NCBI GenBank assembly: GCA_030626465.1
Contig: DAOUOU010000089.1
Location: 1-10,494 of the forward strand
DNA length: 10,494 nucleotides
Source of the DNA: Bacteroidales bacterium
GTDB taxonomy: Bacteria; Bacteroidota; Bacteroidia; Bacteroidales; UBA10428
Reading direction: 5' to 3'
Shown: one piece after another, positions 1 to 6,464 of the stretch
How positions within the stretch are numbered: position 1 is the stretch's first letter
Layout of the letters: each line of letters opens with the position of its first letter
The notes under the pieces: generated by a model
Database searches by the model: none
The model's input: only the letters and a program-made list of their open reading frames with translations
Told to the model about the DNA's origin: nothing
Made by a program: the position numbers and the translations under genes

Positions 1-1
1 A

Positions 2-253
2 CAGGTGCCTTCATTAAACGAACGATTGGAGGATATTCCGATACTGGCTGAACATTTCAATGAAATGGTATGCGCAGAGTATGGTCAGCCAAAAAAAGAG
101 ATTTCAAAGGATGCCATCGAAGAGTTGAAAAAAATCAACTGGACAGGCAACATTCGCGAATTTCGCAATGTGCTTGAACGTCTTATTATACTCTGCGATA
201 AACAGATCACAGGAGAGGATATAAAATCCTATGCAGCCCCGATTTCAAAATAA
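2..253 (+). CDS. Sigma-54-dependent activator (NtrC family), 3' end only, no Fis HTH
   Basis: The visible 83 codons are the C-terminal end of a bacterial enhancer-binding protein; the 5' part lies outside the window, so 2 is not a start. The segment VPSLNERLEDIPILAEHF matches the AAA+ sigma-54 interaction domain stretch usually written PPLRERxEDIPLL. WTGNIREFRNVLERLIIL matches the end of that domain (WPGNVRELxNVxER, which carries the sensor II arginine). After this only about 19 residues follow before the TAA at 251-253. The usual C-terminal Fis-type helix-turn-helix, some 40-50 residues, is absent, and only 40 bases separate the stop from the next gene, so it is not hidden in another frame. 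The protein would be able to hydrolyse ATP and remodel sigma-54 polymerase but not bind an enhancer by the standard domain. Activators lacking this domain are known (FlgR-like), and I believe short forms occur in Bacteroidota. Whether an N-terminal receiver domain exists cannot be seen. It may be the upstream member of the operon with 294-1703. Confidence 0.9.
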   Translation, partial: QVPSLNERLEDIPILAEHFNEMVCAEYGQPKKEISKDAIEELKKINWTGNIREFRNVLERLIILCDKQITGEDIKSYAAPISK

Positions 254-293
254 AGTTGTTCATTTTTCATAAGCAGTATCTCAACCATCACCA

Positions 294-1703
294 ATGACAG
301 ATAAATCCTTTCTACACAGTTATTTTGAAGAATTGGCACCAAAACGCGACAGGTGGAAAAAAAGAAACAGGCTCTACCATAAAATTCTCGAGAAGCATTA
401 CTCCTTTATTATACCCGAAGGATCGAATGTTCTGGAAGTTGGTTGTGGTACAGGTGATCTGTTGAATGCTGTTAAACCTTCTGTTGGCGTGGGTCTTGAT
501 TTTTCAAAGAACATGATTGCGATCGCGAAAAAAAAATATCCCAAACTTCAATTTATTGAAGCCGATGCCATTGATTTTTCAATCAACAAGAAATTTGATT
601 ACATCATCCTGTCCGATCTCCTAAGTTCGCTCTGGGATATTCAGGGAGTACTGAAGAATATTTGGAAACACTCCCATAATCACACAAAGATCATTATCTC
701 GAACTATAATTTTATCTGGGAACCAAGTCTCCGGTTTACCGAGTTTCTTAGGTTAAAAGCCCGGCAGCCATTACAAAACTGGTTAACAATAAGCGATATT
801 AAGAACCTGCTCGAACTGGAAGATTTTGAACTGGTCAGGGTAGAAAGAAAACTTCTTTTCCCGAAATACATTCCTTTAATTCATTTGATTATCAATGGTT
901 TTTTAGCAAACCTGCCTGGTATTAATCGTTTTAACCTGGTGCATTTAATTACTGCCCGTCCTAAAATGAAGATGGATAAAAAATATTCAGTCTCTATCGT
1001 AGTTCCGGCCCGCAACGAAAAGGGGAATATAGAAAATACCATCAAACGCACGCCGGAATTCGGATCGCACCAGGAGTTTGTTTTTATTGAGGGCAACTCA
1101 AAGGACAATACCTACGAAGAAATGGTACGTGTACAAAAAGCATTTCCTGAAAAGGATATAAAAGTAATGAAGCAAACAGGCAAAGGGAAAGGCAATGCCG
1201 TACGTGAGGCTTTTGAAGTGGCCACAGGAGATATACTGATGATTCTCGATGCTGATCTTACCACACCTCCCGAAGATCTGCTCAAGTTTTATTATGCCCT
1301 GGCCCGGAATCATGGGGAATTTATCAATGGCTGCCGCCTGGTGTATCCAATGGATAAACAGGCCATGCGGTTCCTGAATCATCTGGGCAACAAGTTCTTC
1401 AGCTGGTTTTTTACTTATCTTCTTGGCCAGCGTTTGAAAGACACGCTTTGCGGGACCAAAGTATTGTTCAGAAAAGACTATGAACTGATAAAGAAAAACA
1501 GAAAATACTTTGGTGATTTCGATCCCTTTGGTGATTTTGATCTGTTATTCGGGGCTGCAAAACTCAACCTGAAGATCACAGAAATCATTGTCCGCTACAG
1601 AGATCGGGAATACGGTTCAACACAGATCAGCCGTTTCCGGCATGGGTGGCTTTTGTTACGGATGAGTTTGTTTGCTGCGAGGAAGATGAAGTTTATCACC
1701 TGA
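294..1703 (+). CDS. Bifunctional SAM-dependent methyltransferase / family 2 glycosyltransferase
   Basis: One continuous 469-residue frame holds two enzymes. Residues about 40-185 are a class I methyltransferase: motif I LEVGCGTGD (47-55), the acidic residue after beta 2 in GLDFS (D69), and the ADAIDF / FDYIILSDLL stretches. Residues about 232-469 are a GT-A family 2 domain of the dolichyl-phosphate-mannose synthase type: SIVVPARNEKGN (234-245), EGNSKDNT (266-273), the GKGKGNA segment, the metal-binding DAD in ILDADLTTP (319-321), DTLCGTK (383-389) and DFDPFGDFDLLFG (408-420). There is no C-terminal membrane helix. This two-domain arrangement is a recognised bacterial family, so it is not an assembly artefact. 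The likely role is cytoplasmic transfer of a sugar to polyprenyl phosphate; the methyl acceptor is unknown. The ATG at 294 is kept because the protein start (FEELAPKRDRWKKRNR) fits the family; no Shine-Dalgarno is evident. Its TGA overlaps the ATG of the next gene by one base, implying translational coupling. Confidence 0.92.
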   Translation: MTDKSFLHSYFEELAPKRDRWKKRNRLYHKILEKHYSFIIPEGSNVLEVGCGTGDLLNAVKPSVGVGLDFSKNMIAIAKKKYPKLQFIEADAIDFSINKKFDYIILSDLLSSLWDIQGVLKNIWKHSHNHTKIIISNYNFIWEPSLRFTEFLRLKARQPLQNWLTISDIKNLLELEDFELVRVERKLLFPKYIPLIHLIINGFLANLPGINRFNLVHLITARPKMKMDKKYSVSIVVPARNEKGNIENTIKRTPEFGSHQEFVFIEGNSKDNTYEEMVRVQKAFPEKDIKVMKQTGKGKGNAVREAFEVATGDILMILDADLTTPPEDLLKFYYALARNHGEFINGCRLVYPMDKQAMRFLNHLGNKFFSWFFTYLLGQRLKDTLCGTKVLFRKDYELIKKNRKYFGDFDPFGDFDLLFGAAKLNLKITEIIVRYRDREYGSTQISRFRHGWLLLRMSLFAARKMKFIT

Positions 1704-3823
1704 TGTCACATTTAACTACAACTCATATGAGGATCAAGAAAATATTTATCTTTATTGTTCCATTGCTTTTTTTATTATGGACTACTTTTCTTTCACATTT
1801 GGTTGGTCCTTTTTATCAAAGTCGTATCGATCCTGAGTATCCCTATCTCTTGAACAGTTTGGGTGCCGCTATTTTTGATTTTGATCGTATTGGGCATACT
1901 GACCACCCGGGAACTCCTTTTCAATTACTTACTGCCATTTTTCTTCGCTTAACACATTTATTTGCCGGTCAGGGAAAATTTATTGATGACGTAATTACAC
2001 GGCCTGAGCTCTACCTGGCATGGTCATCCTTTTATATCACGTTACTCTTCTCAGTCGTTATTCTTTGGCTGGGCAAAATAGTATTTCGGACAACTACCAG
2101 TTACCTGGGTGTAATACTATTGCAGAGCTCTCTTTTTTTAAATATCAATCTCATTGATTTACCATCAAGATACATACCGGACAGAATGCTTGCCCTGTAT
2201 GTGTTGATTCTTGTCTGTCTGTGTTATAAATACTTCTACGAGAAAGATTATTCAATAAAGAAATTTTCTATCAATTCCGGTATTCTTATGGGGATTGGTT
2301 TCATGACAAAGATACATTTTCTTCCTCTTCTAATTATTCCTGTTATAATTATTAATAAGCAAAGGGAGCGACTTATCTATTTAGGCACCCTTATCACTAC
2401 TGTTATTGTTTTCTTTTTGCCAATTCATAAAAAGTTTACTCAATTCAGGGAATTTATTGCCAGGATAATTACACACGATGGCCTCTACGGTAAAGGTATA
2501 GAACAAATGGTCAATTTTGAGAGTTTTTTCAGTAACACAGTTTTAATATTTAAAAATAATTACTCTTTTTCTATTATGTTAATTTCTTCCCTGATCCTGG
2601 TTATTCTATTCTTATTCAAACCAACATTCAGAAGGAAGAACAATAAGGAATTTCGTATGCTTCTTGCCTTTATGATAGTATCTTTGATTGGTTCCATAAT
2701 GATTGCTAAGCATTATAAGAACTACTACGTTATTCCATTAGTCTCCTTTTCTGGATTCATCTTATACATCATTTGGAATATATTTAGAAGCAATTATAGC
2801 TTCAGGTATTTAAATAAGATTTTTACGGTTTTGCTATTAATTCTGATAATTGCTCCTTTCGTTAAGCTTGTGCCTAAATATATTTTAAGACTCAAAACCC
2901 ATAAGGCTAATACATCATTTGTTAACTTTTTACATACCAACATTTCTAATAATGATTATATTTTAATTAAACCAGCATGGAGAGCAGGACCTTTGGTGGA
3001 AAATGGTCTGATTTATGGCGTCAGCTTTGTCGCAAGGCATCATCTTTATTATAATCATTTTGAAAGGTATTATTCAAATATTCTTACATGGGAAGGAAAT
3101 GACCAACCGATGAAGTATTTCAGAATGTTGAATGTGGATAATAAAGCTGTATTAAAGAGCGGGCGCAATATTTATATCATATCATCCCCCTATAAGGATG
3201 CTTCAGAACTCGGATTCTATCTTGAAAGTTACTGTGAGCAAAACGGGATTACCCTTGCAAGGGATACAATATATGCTAATGCCGGCAGAAAAGAGTATAT
3301 TATCAAATATAAAAATAATGATGGTTGGAAAATTGTTCAATCCGGCTTATGTGGATTTGAGAGAACATACAATCAAACCCTATACACAAATGATGAATCA
3401 CATAGCTTAACCGGTTCTTACCATCGAAATCGCAAATTCAAATGCAATGGTTTTTTCTCTCTTGAACTGGACAGTCTCTATTACGAGTGTCCTCAATTTA
3501 AGTTATCTAATGTACTGGAAGGAGATTATATTGAGCTTACGGTAAAAAGAAAAATCCCTGATAAGGAGGATAGAGACAAAGGGATTTTGGTAATAAATTC
3601 TCCCGGTCAGCAAGAACAGGATAGTATTTTAAGCACTGCAACATATATTTCGCCAACAATTAAGCCGGATTGGAGATTAATTCGTTTGACTGCTGAGGTC
3701 AAAAGACAACCCCCGGACAGTTCACTCAATTGTCTGTTTCAATATTATGGTAAGAAGAAGATGTATATCGATGATTTTACTATCAGGCATTTTAGTAAAA
3801 GGGATTCTTATTCTTCCCGTTAG
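1703..3823 (+). CDS. GT-C-like multi-spanning membrane glycosyltransferase with beta-rich C-terminal domain
   Basis: The 706-residue product has roughly ten hydrophobic helices between residues 13 and 390 (for example 13-33, 106-124, 133-151, 192-213, 224-240, 288-306, 318-335, 340-358, 371-390). The first large loop (40-74) contains RIDPEYP and GHTDHPGTP; acidic residues in this loop are where GT-C enzymes, such as ArnT and protein O-mannosyltransferases, place catalytic acids, so D43 and E45 are candidates. Residues about 400-545 form a soluble domain typical of the tail of these proteins. Residues about 575-695 look like a beta-sandwich (alternating hydrophobic pattern, a conserved-looking DWRLIRLTAEV), perhaps carbohydrate-binding. 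I predict transfer of a sugar from a lipid-phosphate donor outside the cytoplasmic membrane; the substrate is unknown. The frame opens at GTG 1646, but that lies within the upstream gene. ATG 1703 overlaps its stop (TGATG), and ATG 1727 is the alternative, lying just before the first helix. Composition is markedly more AT-rich than the upstream gene. Confidence 0.75.
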   Translation: MSHLTTTHMRIKKIFIFIVPLLFLLWTTFLSHLVGPFYQSRIDPEYPYLLNSLGAAIFDFDRIGHTDHPGTPFQLLTAIFLRLTHLFAGQGKFIDDVITRPELYLAWSSFYITLLFSVVILWLGKIVFRTTTSYLGVILLQSSLFLNINLIDLPSRYIPDRMLALYVLILVCLCYKYFYEKDYSIKKFSINSGILMGIGFMTKIHFLPLLIIPVIIINKQRERLIYLGTLITTVIVFFLPIHKKFTQFREFIARIITHDGLYGKGIEQMVNFESFFSNTVLIFKNNYSFSIMLISSLILVILFLFKPTFRRKNNKEFRMLLAFMIVSLIGSIMIAKHYKNYYVIPLVSFSGFILYIIWNIFRSNYSFRYLNKIFTVLLLILIIAPFVKLVPKYILRLKTHKANTSFVNFLHTNISNNDYILIKPAWRAGPLVENGLIYGVSFVARHHLYYNHFERYYSNILTWEGNDQPMKYFRMLNVDNKAVLKSGRNIYIISSPYKDASELGFYLESYCEQNGITLARDTIYANAGRKEYIIKYKNNDGWKIVQSGLCGFERTYNQTLYTNDESHSLTGSYHRNRKFKCNGFFSLELDSLYYECPQFKLSNVLEGDYIELTVKRKIPDKEDRDKGILVINSPGQQEQDSILSTATYISPTIKPDWRLIRLTAEVKRQPPDSSLNCLFQYYGKKKMYIDDFTIRHFSKRDSYSSR

Positions 3824-3840
3824 TCTATTATTTATAGTAA

Positions 3841-5418
3841 CTAAAGCTGTATATTAAAGAGGGAAGATCCCGTACCGGATAATGTGACTATTTCTTGTTC
3901 TGCAATTAATTCCTCATCGACAAACCTTCCGGCACTGGAAACATGCCTTAATGAATAATGAGGAGCCTCATAAATAATGTACTTTTTATTTTTTGATACA
4001 AATGTATCCTTTACTTGCACTTGAGTCTTTTGAATTGATATTTCTCTTCGGAATTCCAAACCGGAATTTTTACTGCTAAAAATAAGTAACGTTTTTAACC
4101 AACGCATAATTCTATTGCCCAGAAAAAAAGACAGTATCCTGAGTACTATATGGCCTCCGACAGAAGGTCTTACATACTTATGCAAACTGAAATAACCCCG
4201 AACAGACAGTAACATCTGATCATCAGATATTGCATAACTGCAATTGTATTCATCATTTTGCCAGTGTGTTACAGCCATCCGGTTCTTTATTTTTGCTCTC
4301 CAGCCATAATCTGCTTTATATATCCCGTCATTATCGAAAACATTTACAATACCTCCCTTTTTCAATGAGACAATAATACTTTTATCAGAAGTATGACTGA
4401 TGAATATTTTGCAGCCGGCCAGGTAAGTTGTATACTGTTCATCACGAGGCATTGGTATCGCATCTTTCAGGACGGAACTGATATTCAAAATACCTCTGAA
4501 ATAAGATTGTCCGATGTAATGGGTCAAATACCTGTCATCTGTCTTGTGCAGTATGTGCGCAGACGATGTAAAGTTGCTGTACAAAACTCTGCACAGGTTA
4601 GCGGCTTTTTTATTCATTGATCCAAAACCCGAAAGACCATAGGGAACTAGATAATCAGTATTACGGGAATTGATCATTACCGGAAAATCATTTGACACTG
4701 TTAAGAACTGAGATATAAAGTCTACAGCATTGGTCAGGGCATGTAATGCCCTTTCATCTTTTGTTATCTTAAAAATATCCCAGAGGCTGTCAATAGTAAC
4801 AGACAGGTAACCCAGATCAGGTCCGCCGTATTCGTCAAACCATCCTTCCTGGTGCTGTGCATCGTAAAACTGCTGAAGACGAACTTCAAATTTTTTCTTA
4901 TCAACCAAAACACCGGTTAATGTCTGCGCTATTGCAATACCGGCAAGAGCCGCACTTTCCTGGTTAAGTGCTTCTTTCTCAGGATGCTTTAAAAGCCATT
5001 TTACTGCTTTAATAATGGTTTTTGTTACTAATTCTGATTGAAACTCAGGGTATTTTTTCAGAATCAGACTCACTGCGTACAAACTAAATGCAGTTGGTGG
5101 AAATCCAGATTCATTCGGGTAGTACTCGTTAAAAGCACCCGTCTGAAGTTGCGACCTGGCCCAGAATTCAACTCCTCCCTTAATCAAAGATCTGATCACC
5201 GCATTCCCCTTGTATACATTCTCTTCGATATCATAACTATACAGAACATCTAGCACCAGAATGCCCTGTTGTTGTATGATCGAGGCGAAATCACGTATTT
5301 TATAATTCCAGAAATTACGGTCTAAACAGCCATATGTAGGTGAATCAGGATCTCTGTCAACTTGCGACAGAAGTCGCTGCGAATGCATATTTAATTGTTC
5401 CCAGATGCCTTTTTCCAT
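3841..5418 (-). CDS. Uncharacterised glycan-cluster protein, alpha/alpha-toroid plus beta-sandwich appearance (heparinase II/III-like architecture)
   Basis: The 525-residue product has no signal peptide. Residues about 1-320 are mostly helical with repeated aromatic-rich motifs: SPTYGCLDRNFWNYK (26-40), GAFNEYYPNESGFPPTAFSLYA (94-115, only its edges matter), NQESAALAGIA (152-162), EGWFDEYGGPDLGYLS (191-206) and SRNTDYLVPYG (251-261). This looks like an (alpha/alpha) toroid as in polysaccharide lyases or C5-epimerases. Residues about 330-525 are beta-rich, as in the second half of heparinase II/III-type enzymes, interrupted by a hydrophobic, basic segment (421-449) that could touch the membrane. 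I recall similar proteins annotated only as hypothetical in exopolysaccharide clusters. The absent signal peptide argues against a periplasmic lyase and for a cytoplasmic modifier of the nascent glycan. The chosen ATG (5418) overlaps the upstream flippase-like gene by 28 bases; an ATG at 5388 would start 2 bases after that stop, but residues 1-10 read as a natural extension of the helix. Confidence 0.6.
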   Translation of the reverse strand: MEKGIWEQLNMHSQRLLSQVDRDPDSPTYGCLDRNFWNYKIRDFASIIQQQGILVLDVLYSYDIEENVYKGNAVIRSLIKGGVEFWARSQLQTGAFNEYYPNESGFPPTAFSLYAVSLILKKYPEFQSELVTKTIIKAVKWLLKHPEKEALNQESAALAGIAIAQTLTGVLVDKKKFEVRLQQFYDAQHQEGWFDEYGGPDLGYLSVTIDSLWDIFKITKDERALHALTNAVDFISQFLTVSNDFPVMINSRNTDYLVPYGLSGFGSMNKKAANLCRVLYSNFTSSAHILHKTDDRYLTHYIGQSYFRGILNISSVLKDAIPMPRDEQYTTYLAGCKIFISHTSDKSIIVSLKKGGIVNVFDNDGIYKADYGWRAKIKNRMAVTHWQNDEYNCSYAISDDQMLLSVRGYFSLHKYVRPSVGGHIVLRILSFFLGNRIMRWLKTLLIFSSKNSGLEFRREISIQKTQVQVKDTFVSKNKKYIIYEAPHYSLRHVSSAGRFVDEELIAEQEIVTLSGTGSSLFNIQL

Positions 5419-6338
5419 GGTTTGAAACGAATGGATAAATATATAAAAAAAGGGATTCCGATCAGTGCGGGGATAATAATCCGGAAAACAGAGATTATGC
5501 CTACCGATACCAGTACTTCCTTTGTGACAAGTCCGCTAAAGAACCATAACAGGGTGGCATCCCTCGGACCGATCCCACCGATAGAAATAACAACTGCACC
5601 AGCAAGCACAGCCAAAGAACTGCCTGATAATACCATTGCTATCGGAAGTTGAATACCAAATACTCTGAACATAAAATAAAACTGGAAGATCTGTACCATC
5701 CATAATGCAAGCGACCAGAATAATGCCGGCAATAAAAAACGTTTGTTTTGAATAAAGAAGTTTAAAAGTGAGGATGCCAGTTCCATAATCCGGTACTTTC
5801 CTGATTTCTTCCATTTTGGAAGAACCCGAATGATCACAAAAAGCAGGAAAATTCCCAGGATATTGATCAGTGTTACAAGAAAAGCAATTCTGTGAAAATT
5901 TTCACCGAATGAAAACAAAAAAAAGAGAAAAAAACAAAAAATTATCCATACCGAAAACAGATCCCAGAGTTTCTCAAAAAGCACGATCAATATAGGTTTG
6001 TATTTCGATTTTGTTTTGTCTACCCAGAATACACGCACCACTTCACCCATTTTTGCAGGTACAACAAGGTTTGCAGAATAGCTTCCCGTTACCATTTGCA
6101 AAGAATTATAAAAACTCACGCTATAGTTGTTGAACTTTTTAAGAATATATCTCCACCTGAAAGCTGCCAAAAGCAATTGCGGAATAAATAACAAGAAATA
6201 CAACACGAAGAACCCCGGGTTAATACCTTTTAAGGTAGTAGTGAGAGCTTTAAAGTCAATTTTCCTGTAGATAAGAAAAAGGAATAATGCGCTCATCAGC
6301 AGAGAGAACAGCAGTTTGATTGATCCGGGGATTTTCAA
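5391..6338 (-). CDS. LPG_synthase_TM (UPF0104/YbhN/AglD-like) flippase-like integral membrane protein
   Basis: The 315-residue product is a polytopic membrane protein with about eight hydrophobic segments (7-25, 42-60, 115-145, 152-172, 200-226, 232-250, 262-285, 286-303). Family signatures are PAKMGEVVRVFWV (94-106), FEKLWDLFS (121-129) and SIGGIGPRDATLLWFF (252-267). These define the domain shared by the membrane half of MprF and stand-alone proteins such as YbhN and archaeal AglD; MprF uses it to flip aminoacyl-phosphatidylglycerol. Stand-alone members sit often in glycan loci, and lipid or lipid-linked sugar translocation is the usual guess; the substrate here is unknown. The aminoacyl-transfer half of MprF is absent. 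The start is a TTG at 6338: an in-frame TGA lies two codons upstream, and the first ATG (6296) would cut the first helix, so TTG is favoured. It is first in a two-gene unit with 5418-3841. Confidence 0.88.
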   Translation of the reverse strand: MKIPGSIKLLFSLLMSALFLFLIYRKIDFKALTTTLKGINPGFFVLYFLLFIPQLLLAAFRWRYILKKFNNYSVSFYNSLQMVTGSYSANLVVPAKMGEVVRVFWVDKTKSKYKPILIVLFEKLWDLFSVWIIFCFFLFFLFSFGENFHRIAFLVTLINILGIFLLFVIIRVLPKWKKSGKYRIMELASSLLNFFIQNKRFLLPALFWSLALWMVQIFQFYFMFRVFGIQLPIAMVLSGSSLAVLAGAVVISIGGIGPRDATLLWFFSGLVTKEVLVSVGIISVFRIIIPALIGIPFFIYLSIRFKPWKKASGNN

Positions 6339-6430
6339 TACTCAGAGGTATTAATTGATGTTTTTCTTATCTCAATATGAATCTGGTTTTTCCATCGGAA
6401 GTAATCCGTTCTATATATATTTCAGGATTT

Positions 6431-6464
6431 CAAAGGTACTATATCGTTTTCACTCTTCCTCAAC
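6431..6464 (-). promoter_or_regulatory. Predicted Bacteroidota-type promoter for the flippase-like/toroid gene pair
   Basis: Read on the minus strand, TACCTTTG (6438-6431) is a full match to TAnnTTTG, and GTTG (6464-6461) lies 22 bases upstream as a partial -33 element. It is located in the 126-base gap between the FrhB-like stop and the TTG start at 6338, predicting transcription from about 6424 and a leader of about 85 bases. The pair downstream could thus be expressed separately from the GT2/FrhB-like pair. The rest of the gap is AT-rich, with only a 4-base-pair hairpin (CGGA/TCCG near 6396-6408). Confidence 0.5.

Noticed and set aside
254..293. Frameshifted HTH domain of the sigma-54 activator
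   Set aside because: Only 40 bases separate the two genes, too few for a Fis-type helix-turn-helix in any frame, and the next gene's N-terminus matches its own family.
1098..1382. Minus-strand ORF inside the methyltransferase/GT2 gene
   Set aside because: It lies opposite strongly conserved GT2 motifs and has no recognisable domain; it is a shadow frame. The same holds for the other small frames within the seven complete genes.
3824..3840. Bidirectional terminator between the convergent genes (CTAT/ATAG stem)
   Set aside because: The stem is only 4 A/T-rich base pairs with a 5-base loop and no T-run; it would not act as an intrinsic terminator.
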